In this document: positions 1-11,487 of the stretch, piece by piece | Layout of the letters: each line of letters starts with the position of its first letter | Position numbering within the stretch: the stretch's first letter is position 1 | Assembly (NCBI GenBank): GCA_030704615.1 | Contig: CM060733.1 | Span: forward strand, 16,678,001 to 16,742,000 | Direction of reading: 5' to 3' | Length of the DNA: 64,000 nucleotides | Source of the DNA: Takakia lepidozioides | Taxonomy: Eukaryota > Streptophyta > Takakiopsida > Takakiales > Takakiaceae | Notes under the pieces: model-generated | Told to the model about the DNA's origin: nothing | What the model saw: the letters and a program-made list of their open reading frames with translations, nothing else | Databases searched by the model: none | Translations under genes and position numbers: made by a program

Positions 1-2463
1 TCGACTCTCCAGTAGTCCCAAGTGGTTCCCGGAGTGGTTGCGGACATGCAGTCAAATCGGAAAAGACACGAATGCTTCTAATGATAACACGTCCTACAGT
101 TACATCCAGGGTCATTGGAGCAGTTTGCTGCATATAAACATAGTCACTAGGGTGAAATCTCTGAACCCCATGACGATAGCCCCCACCACGTATGGTAGCA
201 TACCTCAACCACGATGTTGTGCAATGGCAAGGTTCTCGAAAGCCATGGGCATGACTTTCTTAAACAACTCCGCGCGCTGACCACATGCACGTGCCCACAC
301 GTCCGGATCGTCAAGATTGAGGACTATTGCAGCCTCCATGCGAATAGATGCAGGCAAATCTGGCTCTCGGCCAAAGAGAAAGAAATAAGGCGAGAATGAG
401 GCAAGTGATGCTTGTTTGCTGAACCTGTAGCCCATGGCTAACCAGGGTAGCTGAAGGTTCTAATCTCCAAGGTGTCCCATCTGCAAGCCATACTTGCGCA
501 AACCCGTCTTAACCGTTTGCACAACCCTCTCTGCCAAGCAATCGGCCTCAGGATGATCCGAGAAGTGGTGCGGTGGTCTATCAAGGCCTTGTCACACAAC
601 GCCTGAAACTCCCCCAAGAACTCTCTCTCTTGATCCGTGAGTACCTCAGCTGGAGCACCGAATCAGCTAAGTACACGATCCAAGAATGCATACGCAGTTC
701 CATCACTAGCCTTATCAGGCAATGTAACCAACTCGATCCACTTGGAGAAGTGCTCCACCATCATCGACACGTACTTGTTGTGGGGTATGGTCAGTGGCAA
801 CGGCCCTGCGAAGTCAAGACTCCACATGTAGGCCAATCCCATGATCGGAAGAGGGTGCAATTGTGGTGTAGGGGCGTTAAATGAAACATGCACCCTGTCA
901 CACACCATGCACTTAGCCACAAATTGTTGCACCTCTGTGTGCATACCAGGCCACCAATACTGCCCCTGCAGTAGACTATGAGTGTGTCGCACCCCAAAAA
1001 TGCCCCAACTCATGGGCATGCCGCACTAATCGTGCCCACTGTGTTGGGTGAGGCACAATCCTTACTCGACCATCCTCCCACACTCGGAGCAGGTGTGTCC
1101 CCTCCCACTTGAACCTCTTGGCTCGTTGTAGGATCTGATCCCTTTCCTTGGCAGTCACAGTGGCTGCCGTGTTTCCAGTGCGGAGATAGTCCAACACAGC
1201 TGAATTCTCATGTATATCTTTGGCGCCACCTTGCTCATTGCTGGCCTCAGGTTCCTCAGACACTCGGTCTACAGTCATCCCTGTTGTAGGTCCAACCTGG
1301 CCTTCCGCTGCCAAGATACATAGAAATGCAGATGCATGCCATCCGGGCATCATCTCCTCGTCTGTCTCACCATGCCACCGAGCTCCAGTGTCATCCTACT
1401 GGCTCGTGCATGGATTGCGACTCAACCCATCCGCATCCTGATTGACCAAACCCGGTCGATGCACAACCTGAAAGTTATACTCCTCAAGTATGAGTTCCCA
1501 CCGTGCAAGCTTCCCCGTAAGCTTGTCTGATTCCATCAACCACTTGAGTGGCTGGTGATCCGTGATAAGGGTGAAGAGATTTCCGTATAGATAGCACTTG
1601 AAGTGTGCCACGGCCCACACTGCAGCTAAGCATTCTCCCTCATATGAGCTATACTTAGTCTCTGCAGCGTTGTTCAAGCGGCTAGCATAAGCCACTACGA
1701 ACTCTCTTCCCTCATCATCCACCTGTGTGAGCACCGCTCCAAGCCCCAGCATGCTCCAGTCTGTATGCAGCTGAAAATGACGCTCCCTGATAGGTCGTCT
1801 CAAGATGGGCACCGAGGTCAACCTCGCCTTGAGCTCTTGAAAAGCTCGTTCTTGCTCATCTTCCCACTGCCACTCCTGGTCCACCTTGGTCAGCTTGGTT
1901 AGAGCCTTTGCAATGGCACTAAATACCTTGACAAACCGTCTATAATAGTTTATCAACCCCAGGAAAGCTCGAACTCGGCTCACATCCGTGGGGTGTGGAA
2001 TCTGTGCAATGGCCTCTACCTTAGTCTACTGTACATCCAATCCTCCAGGATATATCATGTGACCCAGATACTCAATCTGGTTGTGGAAAAACTTGCACTT
2101 CCCCGGATGTAACTTCAATCTGTACGCCCTCAAGCGCTCAAATACCACCTGAAGGTGTCTCTCATGCTTCTCCACCGTAGCACTAAAGATGATGATGTCA
2201 TCTATGTAGCATCGAGCAAACTCCACCCCTGCTAGAATCCTGTCCCTGACTCTCTAAAACTCTGCAGGAACGTTCTTAAGCCCAAATGGTAAGAACCGCC
2301 ACTGGTATAGGCAATCCTTCCCGTGCTCATTGATCCCCCAAAATGTCGTCTTCTGCTTATCCGCCTCCTTGATCGGCAACTGGTGATATCCAGATCGTAA
2401 ATCCAAAGTGCTAAAGACCTTGGCATGCCCAATGGCATCAAAGATCTCCTCTGGTGTTGGCAT
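1..2463 (-). pseudogene. Ty3/gypsy retrotransposon pol remnant (RT, RNase H, integrase)
   Basis: On the minus strand, reading from 2463 downward, the domains follow gypsy order. The reverse transcriptase has an SGYHQLPIKEAD stretch (about 2390) and a YIDDIIIFS active site (about 2205). RNase H follows (1400-1800, with TDHQPLKWL and DADGLSR). An integrase zinc-binding and core part covers about 440-1020, and a C-terminal part with SPYFFLFGREPDLP lies at about 390. The element runs off the left edge. At 2463 it stops abruptly inside the RT, with gag and protease missing. The frame is broken by TAG at 2254-2256, 2026-2028 and 1396-1398 and by TGA at 663-665, plus a frameshift near 1000. FQRV is the usual gypsy sequence at the first stop, so TAG there replaces CAG. 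No LTR is seen. It is certainly gypsy pol and certainly dead. Confidence 0.9.
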
Positions 2464-2620
2464 GGCATACCTCTGCTGAGTCGGTCACTCCAGTCTGCTC
2501 AGAAGTGTGAGTCTGCTCAGTCCGCTCGGTTTGCTGAGTCTGGTGAGTCCGCTCAATCCGCTCGGTGTGGGCAGTCTGTTGAATGGAGTCAGTCTGCTCA
2601 GACCGTTGCGTATATGGGTT
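2462..2620. repeat. Degenerate AGTCTGCT tract A
   Basis: Imperfect roughly 10-bp units of the form AGTCTGCTCA start exactly where the gypsy RT reading frame breaks off. Unit length and sequence vary (CCGCTCGGTT, TGCTGAGTCT). The same octamer, or its complement AGCAGACT, recurs in four other tracts of this window. Confidence 0.75.
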
Positions 2621-2759
2621 TTCACACAAGGCCGTGGTCTGTGTGCAGATTGGGTTCTCATTTTGCCGCGGCCTTGCTACGGAATGTGGCGGCCGGCCAT
2701 GCCATGGTTTAGTTTTATGAAGGCGACCCCCGGTATGAGTGCTCCATCGGGCCTTCGGA

Positions 2760-3820
2760 CTTGAAGCCACTTGAGACGGTGGAGTCGGAGTGCACAGATA
2801 GAATGTTGGAGCTGTGGTGTCGTTTCTATGAGAGGACGGTTGAGGAGAAGTATTCAATTACCGTTGCTCTTCTGCCAGCCTCAACGGGGTCTCTTATGAT
2901 GACATACTGGGACGGGCCACGGGAAAGGCTAGTGGACAATGTGTATTCTTGCTGGAGCGTCCCTCGGCTTGGCAAAGACATAGAAGACTGCCATCATATA
3001 ATCGTTCCGATTGTGTAGGAGTAAGATCTCGCATACCCAGTCTGTTATGTCGGGCCAGTCTTTTGAATGATGTCAGTCCGTTCACACCGGCCTCTCGCTG
3101 GTTGAGTCCGTTCAGTCTGCTCAATTTGGCAAATCTGCCCAGTCTTTTGAATGAGGACAGTCTGCTCGGTCTGCCCACTCTCCTGAGTCTGCTCAATCTG
3201 CCGAGTCTGCCGAGTCTGCTCAATCTGCCGAGTCTGCTGAGTGTTGAGTCTGCTGAGTCATGAGTGTGCTGAGTCCGCTGAGTGTACTAGGACCAAGACC
3301 TAGCCTACTTGCAAGTCTGCAGAGTCTGTTGGAGAGTCAGTTGGAGTGGTCTGCTGAGAGGACTGCTGCCGTGAGACCTATGAGAATCGTCTTGCAGGGG
3401 GCATTGGAGTGTTGTTGTCATCGACGTGCGGAAAGGCTACTACACTCACATGAACTCCATCGAGTCTTTGCATGGTTGCCCATGTTTTGTCATGGATACG
3501 GAAGCTGCATGCGGAGTGTTTAGGCTACAGTGTTGATTCACCGGGTTGGGAGGAGGTTAGGGCATTTTAGTTCAACCAGCCTGAAGTGCCCCAACAACCA
3601 TTCAGCTGGGAATGTGGGTTTTACGTCATGTCCTTCATCCAAGGATATTATGAATGGCTACAAACTGGGCATAGTCGAACCTCTTCTAAAAGGGCAGAGA
3701 GAGGAATACCTTTCACGAAAAACTGGTTTACGTTCAAGTTTGCACTTGGCCAATGGATGCAGTGTTTTAAGTACATCTTGACTGGTTTGGCCACTGCTGA
3801 GAAAGTAGTATCCTCATAGA
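2760..3820 (+). pseudogene. Ulp1/SENP-like (C48) cysteine protease, transposon-associated
   Basis: Pieces of a SUMO-protease-type C48 peptidase lie in order on the plus strand. A first part at 2760-3018 ends in EDCHHIIVPI. After a gap filled by AGTCTGCT repeats comes HWSVVVIDVRKGYYTHMNSI (from 3402), then VPQQPFSWECGFYVM (from about 3583). The HW, the Gln of PQQ and the Cys of WECG match the catalytic His, oxyanion Gln and nucleophile Cys of the family. The position usually held by Asp reads Asn (HMNSI). The break at 3018/3398 looks like an intron ending CTTGCAG at 3397. Frameshifts and a TAG near 3570 kill the frame. In plants such genes ride in Mutator-like elements, and one lies 1 kb downstream on the opposite strand. 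The identification is good; exon limits are approximate. Confidence 0.7.
3030..3350. repeat. Degenerate AGTCTGCT tract B in probable Ulp1 intron
   Basis: There are many imperfect units built on AGTCTGCT(C/G)A, such as GAGTCTGCTCAATCTGCCGA, between the two halves of the Ulp1-like gene. Reading frames cross it without family resemblance, and it ends shortly before the CTTGCAG acceptor at 3397, so it looks like intron filling. Confidence 0.75.
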
Positions 3821-4059
3821 TATCCGTCTGGGCCCGAGATTAGAGGTGCACCATAGGACGCATTTGTCATGTAAGCATGCTTTTGAGCATTTGCAACAAA
3901 ATAAAAAATGACTTTGCATACATATCCTATTGGTCGACTATGAGTGCAGTGTGGAGTACTCGCTGTAGACTTGTGACCAATTCACTGCATGTTGTTAAGT
4001 GGACTTACCCCTGCACAGTGCGAGCACACACAAACATTTTGTTTAACATACCAAGGGAG

Positions 4060-4710
4060 TCCACTGGTCAGCAAACAGTCGAGAGTCAGCAGACTGCCAG
4101 AGTACGCGAAGAGGGTATGCCTAGGGTGGTGAGCAGACGTTAGGAGAGGGCAATGTCGCCAGACTGACGAGTGTCCGACAGACTGAGGAGTTGGGACCAG
4201 TCCAGCAGACTGGCAGATGCAATTGGGAACCATGAGTCTGCACTGGTGAGCAGACTGTCGAGAGTCACCGGAGTGGTAGAGTACAGGCGGATGGCATTGG
4301 CCAGTACTCTACCAAGTCTGGTCAACAGAATAAGTGAGGGTCCACCGAACTCAGAATGGCGAGTCTGATGGGCAGACCGCATGAAACTCACTGGTCAGCC
4401 GGGTGCAGGCACGTTCAGAACCAGGAGACTGGTCTGCTCAAGAGATTGTGTACTCCGCACCCTGCATACTTTGTTTTCCTGGTGATGGACAAGTCAGAGT
4501 GTTTACAAGCCTATGACCACAATGGTTCGAAGGCTGGCACAGCAGACTGTTCGAAGACTGAGCAAAAGCCTGGTACAACAGACTAGTTCAGACGCCATAA
4601 GGCTGGTTGAGCAGACTGGTTCAGACGGTAGAAGACTAGTTGAGCATTCTAGTTCAGATGCCAGAAGACTGGTTCAACAGACTGGTTGGCAGACAGGTTG
4701 GAAGTCTTGT
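4060..4710. repeat. Degenerate AGCAGACT tract C
   Basis: The complement of tracts A and B. Units such as CAGCAGACTG and GGTTCAGACG recur from about 4065 to 4430 and from 4545 to 4700, with spacers of variable length. The later block has a higher-order unit built from TTCAGACGCC, GAAGACTGGTT and CAACAGACTGG. No coding signal is seen here. Confidence 0.7.
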
Positions 4711-4784
4711 GCACATGCAATCGTACTGCCGAAATTTAATTTCATCGGGAGAATGATAGTGTAGCATTTCCTACATTTTTTACT

Positions 4785-7440
4785 CTACTTTACAACTGGT
4801 ATACGGTCTGCAACCCTCCGGATTGTGGAGTATATGTGTGCTGCAGGTGTTGGGGCACCAACCCTCTTCCTTGTTTTGCGTAAGACTCTGGGTCGCATTT
4901 TCCATGCCTCAACGAAATCCCGTTTCCTTTTCAGCGACATATTGTTGTTGTCATTTATAGGGCGGAAGCTCTTTGCTGCCGCAGGGTGCAACATCCCTGC
5001 AACACTCTTGGCAAGAATATCAACAAGTTGCCCCCTATAGATACGAAGAGAAGACAACACATGTTTCTCCAGGTATTTGTCGTCACCAACAATGCGAAGT
5101 ATGTCTGCAAATTCTTCGTCCATGGAGGATGGTATGAGGACAGGCTCCGCATCATAGGGGAAGTCATCTGTGGAAGGGTCCTCTGTTGCATTTCCCAAAC
5201 CCTCTTCGTCGCCGCCACTTGCATGAACCCTAAACACATTATGCAATCCTCCATGAATGGTTCCCAACACCGTGCCACAAGCGCGCACTATGAGTCCATC
5301 TTGCAAGTGTGGATGAAGCAACTTCAGGACTCGGACTTGATGCTTGTACAAATTGCCCTCATTGCCCATGGGCAAGTGCAAGAAGCCCATTCGCATCTGG
5401 GGTTGTAAGCAATGTAAATTGTGTTTGGGTGATTGGTGCTTAGAACATAGGCTGGTTGCCCAAGATGGAACGGAAGAGTGACATTGCAAGCTGGGATGTC
5501 GCGTGCCACAAGCACAGAACTGGACATGTACTTCTCCTGTTTGTCATTCCTTATGAATCCGTGCATCTTCAGGTGAATTGCATACCAGCAGTGTGTTAGC
5601 ACACGGCCTGTGAGTTCCCATGTGAGCCAATCCACTCTACGCCCAGTCATTTTGCCTTTCCCCATCCTCAGTCTTGCCTTCAAGTTTCTATGGTATGCCT
5701 CAATGCTAGCGTTTGTGTCTTGACTGGCATGCGGAACATGGCGAGCTGCTGTACACCACATTGCTATTTTATGATGCCATTCCTTATCGATGTAGTCCAG
5801 AAATTTATGCCCATTCGGATATTTTCTCATGCCTCGGAGCATTGTTGCTACCCACGCAAGACCTTCTTTGGGATTGCTTGGTCCACCTCTACAGTACATG
5901 AGGTCTCCCATATCTTTTAGCAAGTTTGCGGCAGTGATAGGATCTTTGGTTTTCGCGCATGATTGCTTCACCCAAGCCCGCCGGACATGCCAAAGACACA
6001 AGAAAATGAGCACTCCTCGGAAACCTGCAAAGTACACATGCCCACATGAGAGACTTCAAAGAAGACTTCGCCGGTGGACTTGGGCACTAACCCAGTAGAC
6101 TCTCTGGTGGACTGGTCTGCCCGTCTGTTCCAGTGGACTTGCCCAACGGATTCAGCCAGCAGACTCGCCCACTCTGACCTGCCATGAGTGTTGCCCTCAT
6201 GAGACCGCCAGCAGACCTGACCACGCTTACCTCGTAGCGGACTTGCGTAAGTGAGTCTTGCAACGGACTTGGCCAGAGGGCATTCCGAGTGGACTGGGTT
6301 GCCAGCAGACTTCCGAACAGTCCCCTCCGGCGGACTCGCCTGCCAGCGGACTTGCTGGACCAGACTGAGCTCGCAGCAGACTGGCGCACGTGAGTCTTAC
6401 AGCGGACTGCTTGCAAACAGTCCTCTCCGGCAGACTGGCCTGCCAGCGGACTTGCCCTTAGGAGACCGACAGCAGACTTACCCAGACTTTGCTGGCAGCA
6501 CACCCGAGCAGACTGACCTTGCAGCATACTTACGCAAGTGAGTCTTCCAGCGGACTTCGCTAGAGGACATTATCAGTGGACTGGTTTGCCAGCAGACTTG
6601 CAGAAAGGAATGGGCCAGCAGCCAGGACTGCGTTGTATGGCAGGGGACTTGCCAAAGAGACAGACAATGGACGCACGCAGCGGACTTGTACGCAAGTGTA
6701 CATGAAACTTACGTAATGACATTTATTGCGGCGTCGGCATCGTCCACAATGAAGGCATTGGGTCGCCTCCCGACACGGGGAGGTAGTGACAATACATAAC
6801 AATACTGGGCTTTTACAAGTCCGGTAATTGGAATGAGTGCGAGGAGTGAGTCCCGCAAGGCTGCCATCACGGCACCAGGTCTGTTGTCCGCTCACGCGCA
6901 CATATGATGTACGCAACTGGTATACCGTTAAGCCACTCGTCGAAGACCATCAACGTGTACAATGGGAACTGTTCAAATGCAGAATGTCAGATGCTGCCAG
7001 TGTACGTACATCCACTAGTTCTGCAAGCGGATAAATTGTGAAAGGGATGAAGAGTACCTTGTGGTGATTTGTCCCGAAGGTTGCATCGCATGCAACGATA
7101 CGGGCATGGTCTAATTTAACATTCGCTTCTTCTGCCACTCAGTCTGTACGCCGATTGTGAATGTTAAGTTGCCATCGTAGTGCTTGAATGTTGACGCCAA
7201 TTTCTCTTCTTGATAGAAGAAGACCGATTTCGGGTTCTAGTCTTTCCACATGCAACACTCTCCGCATCGTTGGCATGTTTTTTGAACGTTTGCCACGCCC
7301 GTTTCTCGGCCAGGTTGCGCACATCCTGCTCCAACAAAAAACCGTCTCGTGTCCATGCATCCCCCAACCCGGTGTTGTTCACCGAGGTCCAAGCCCGGAA
7401 ACCTTGGACTAGAGTGGGTTCAAGGAATTGATGAAGAGAC
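4785..7440 (-). pseudogene. Mutator-like (MULE) transposase with introns
   Basis: On the minus strand from about 7440 the pieces line up as a MULE transposase. QGFRAW and RDGFLLEQDVRN lead to NPKSVFFYQ, then FTIGVQTEWQ, then CDATFGTNHHK (first catalytic Asp region, about 7060). FPLYTLMVFDEW and GIPVAYIICARER follow, then FIVDDADAAINVI (second Asp region, about 6740). The 6037-4785 part has LCLWHVRRAWVK, EAYHRNLKARLR and a SWIM-type CEWASCTCPW, with its HQ partner in another frame. A GT-AG intron fits at 6969-7057, because its removal joins HHK to FPLYT. A second intron starts with GTAAGT at 6712 and ends near 6040. Frame breaks include a TAG after MWKD and frameshifts near 6860, 7230 and 5400. 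It is an inactive copy. Confidence 0.82.
6090..6650. repeat. Degenerate AGCAGACT tract D in MULE intron
   Basis: Repeated CAGCAGACTT and CAGCGGACTTG motifs lie on a longer repeat of roughly 140-160 bp. That longer unit starts with GTGAGTCTT, followed by CAGCGGACTTG and AGTGGACTGG, and is seen near 6250, 6390 and 6537. It lies wholly between the GTAAGT donor at 6712 and the resumption of transposase coding near 6037. Confidence 0.75.
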
Positions 7441-10400
7441 AGTTTGTGCCCCTCAACGCGTCCTGGCTTGCCCGGGACAAGATGAGGAATTTGAAGCAAA
7501 CAGATGACATTCGGGGGTATGTCCAGGCTTTCAATGTGCTGTTGCTTGAAGTCGCGGACATGGCAGAACCAGAAATGGTCTTCAACTTTGTGGCGGGACT
7601 GGCCCCATGGGCCAGGCGGAAGTTGGAGGAGAAGCCACCCAAGACTTTGAACAAGACAATTGAGAGGGCTGAATGTTTCTCAGATGTCCCTAGGGGTGAG
7701 AGACAAGGCCGTACGGAGCTGAACCACAAGAAGACCCGGCGGGAAGGTGACTCCTTCCGACCGGAAAAGAAGTGGGATAGGCCACGCGGCGACTATGGCA
7801 TGTGGAAATCGAAGGGAGGGCCTTCACACGTCAAGGCGGCATCGGTGCTTCGAAAGGAAAAGCGGGTGGAGCGGCTTATGGCGGACAGAAGGCGACCTTT
7901 GATGGAGTGTGTTTCAATTGCGGGGAGCCCGGGCACATGGCCAAGAAGTGCACAAAACCTCGACAATTGAACATGACTCAGGCAACCACGGAGCTGTCGG
8001 AAGATACCATCAGTCGCTTGGTGGAAGCGGTGGTCGCCAGGACTTGCAAGGTAGGCAACTATTCTTGTGAGTTGTATCAGGAAACTGGCGCCCTCCGTAA
8101 AGGGAGTCAGTTATTGTTCGTGGATGGGATAATATCCGGAACTAATGTGTCATTGTTGGTGGACACAGGAGCGTCGCACTCCTTCATGACACCGGCGGCG
8201 GCGCGAAAGTTGGGACTCCCAACAAGTGACGTGGGGGCCTCTATTGAGGTGCGTTCTGCCAAAGGAGAACCACAGTTGGCGACAAGGTTGGCGTTTGATG
8301 TTCCTCTTCAACTGGGGAGTTGGGAGGGACGTGAGAACTTCACCATCTGCGAGATCGATGGAGTGGATCTCATTTTGGGGATGACCTTTTTGAGCAAATC
8401 CGGAGCGGTCATAGATGGCCGCAAGAGAGTAGTCACGCTGCCATGTGGGAATGGTGGCGAGGTTTTACGAGTGTCGGAAACGCCCAAATCCGTGGGAGGG
8501 CGAATAAACCTTCTGTCAGCAAAGGAGTGGGCTGTGGAAGAGGCACACGAGCCCCAGTTTTTGCTTTACATTAGAGAAGTGAAGGGAGAAGGCGATGGGG
8601 AGCCGAGCCTAGATTGGATCAAGGGGATCTTGGAGAAATACCAGGATGTGATGCCGGAGGATTTACCAAGCGGCCTGCCACCGCGAAGAGGAGTTGACCA
8701 CAAGATTGAGGTGATACCGGGATCGGAACCGCCTGCCAAGGCACCCTACCGGTTGAGCCACAGGGAGTTGGTCGAGCTGAAGACTCAGCTCAAGGATCTA
8801 ATGTCAAAAGGGTACATCCGGCCGAGTAAGTCACCTTACGGAGCCCCGGTGCTATTCGCAGACAAGAAGGATGGGACGCTGCGGATGTGTGTCGATTACA
8901 GGGCTTTGAATAAAATGACTATTAAAAACCGGTACCCTTTGCCAAGGATCGACGACCTTTTCGACCGGTTGGCAGGAGCGAAGTATTTCAGCCGGATCGA
9001 CTTGCGCTCCGGCTATCATCAAATTCGGGTGGCGGAAGGAGATGAGGAAAAGACCGCGTGCAGGACAAGGTATGGTTCATATGAGTTCTTGGTGATGCCT
9101 TTTGGGCTCACTAATGCACCGGCGACCTTTAGCACGCTGATGAACAGCCTTTTTCAGGAGTGGTTGGATGACTTTGTGATCGTGTACATCGACGACATCT
9201 TGGTGTACTCGAAAACAAAGGAGGAACACCTGGAGCACCTCAAAAGGGTGTTCCAAAAGTTGCGGGAAGGGAAGCTGTACGCCAAAGCTTCAAAATGCGA
9301 ATTCGGGGTCACGAAAGTGGAGTTCTTGGGGCATGTGATTACACAGGATGGGATCAAAATGGATGACAGAAAGGTGAGGGCGATCTTGGACTGGGAGCCT
9401 CCGACTTCGGTCCCGGGAGTGCGATCCTTCCTAGGACTCGCCTCCTATTACCGGAAGTATGTGAGAAATTTCGCCAAGATCGCGGGGCCGCTGTCGGACC
9501 TTCTGTGTAAATCCAAAGTCCGGGTATGGAACACATTTTGTGGCCAAGCTTTTGCTGAATTGAAGCAGCGGATGGCGGAAGCTCCAGTCTTGAAAATCCC
9601 GGAGTTCGATCGTCCATTTGAGATTCATACAGATGCGTCGGACTTCGCGATTGGGGGTGTACTTATGCAAAATGAACGTCCAGTGGCTTACGAAAGTAAG
9701 AAACTGAATGAAGTGGAGCGACGGTGGCCGACGCACGAAAAAGAGATGAAGGCGGTGGTGCACTGTCTTGAGCTTTGGCGCCACTATGTTGGTTCCAACC
9801 CAGTGAAGGTGTTCACGGACAATGTCACGGTGAAGTATTTTGCCACGCAGCCCAAGTTGTCCCCAAAACAACTTAGGTGGCAAGATACTTTGGCGGTGTT
9901 CGACGTGGATATCCAGTACAAACCGGGACGAGACAACGTGGTGGCCGATGCTTTAAGTAGAAAGCAGCAGCTCTTGTTGGTGTACAAGGGCGAGACGGCG
10001 CTCCAAAGGAAGATCCGGAAGGCTTACCAGAAGGATGAGCTGGCGAAGTCCGTGATGCAGGACTTAAGGATGGGGGTTAAATCGCAATTCCACTTGCAAA
10101 ATGGACTGCTCCGGTATAAGCAAAAGCGTCTCTACGTGCCGAAGGGAGGGATCAGAGACAGCCTCTTGAGAGAATGCCATGATAGCCCGCTTGCGGGCCA
10201 CGGCGGAGCCAAGCGCACTGCGGCACTCCTGAAGAAAGAGTATTTCTGGCCCAAACTGAGGGAGGAGGCAGAGGAGTATGTCAAGACATGCACCACATGC
10301 TAACAAAACCGGAGCGAGTACAAAAAGCAAGCGGGGCTGTTACAACCCTTGCCGATTCCAGAGGGGACTTGGGAAAACATCTCGATGGATTTCATGACTG

Positions 10401-11452
10401 CTATGCCGCTGTCAAAAGGATTCGATGCAATCATGGTGGTGGTGGATAGGTTCAGTAAAATGGGCCATTTCATCCCCACCAAGGAGACGGCAACGGCGCA
10501 GGAGACAGGGCGACTTTACTTCGCCCACGTCTTAAAGCATCATGGAGTCCCGAAGGATATTGTCTCGGATCGCGATCCAAAGTTTACGAGTAAATTTTGG
10601 AGGACACTTTGGAAGAAGATGGGGACGAGGCTGAAGATGAGCACCGCCTTCCGACCTACGACGGACGGCCAAACGGAAAGAGCGAATTCCGTAGTGAAGC
10701 AATTCTTGCGGAATTACGTGTCGGCAAACCAATCAGACTGGATGGAACACTTAGACGCGGCAGAGTTCTGTTATAATAACACAGAATACTCCGCAACGGG
10801 AGTTTCCCCTTTCGTATTGGTCTATGGAAAAGCACCTTTGGTGCCGACAAGTTGGGCCGCCCAGGACGTTGAGGAACCGGCAGTAGCGGCGGTACTGGAA
10901 GAACGCGAGCGTTTGTTGAAGCTCGCAAAGTACAATATTGCCAAAGCTAGGAAACGGTATGAAAGGTAGGCGAATCGGAAGCGGAGGGAAGTGAAGTTTG
11001 AGGCAGGCACAAAGGTCTGGTTGAACATCAAGAATTTCCGACTACCTCCGGAAGTGAGTCCGAAGTTCGTACCTCCGTATGCGGGACCCTTTCGCATTCG
11101 GAAGGTTATGAATGAGGATGTGTATGAATTGGAGCTGCCGGCAAACAGCAAGGTGCACCCAGTATTCCATGTCTCCCTTTTGAAGCCTTACTTCAAAGAT
11201 GAAGCGCGTCCGAATCGGCATCAAGTGTTGCGTCCGCCACCTATGCTGTTGGATCATGAAAATGAACCTGAGTACGAGGTGGAGGCAATACTTAAGTCGA
11301 GGAGGTTTAGGAACCGAGAAACGGAGTATCTCGTCAAATGGAAGGGCTATCATCATGTGGAGGCATCTTGGGTGCGTGCCTCAGAAATAGGAAACGCATC
11401 CGAGGCGGTTGCAGCTTTCGAAGGGCGACCTCAAAAGCGGAAGAAGCGTTGA
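7410..11452 (+). pseudogene. Ty3/gypsy chromovirus gag-pol polyprotein
   Basis: Nearly complete gag-pol. A gag core in frame 3 runs from about 7410 to 7850 (FKELMKRQF, GYVQAFNVLL). A CCHC knuckle [14 protein letters not shown] starts at 7911 in frame 2. Protease [11 protein letters not shown] follows at about 8154, RT with YIDDILVYS at 9185, and RNase H from about 9600 to 9960 ending ADALSRK. The integrase HHCC finger lies at about 10180-10300, the core at 10370-10800 (SDRDPKF, TDGQTER), and a chromodomain at about 11270-11400 (YEVEAILKSRR, YLVKWKGY). Frame 2 is open over 7802-11452 except for TAA at 10301-10303 and TAG at 10967-10969, both where Gln codons fit. The gag-to-knuckle frame change is one frameshift near 7800-7900. 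The gag 5' end and 5' LTR are lost at the junction with the MULE. A TGA ends it at 11452. Confidence 0.92.
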
Positions 11453-11487
11453 TGGGGACATCAACCTTGGAGCGTGGGGGAGGAAAT

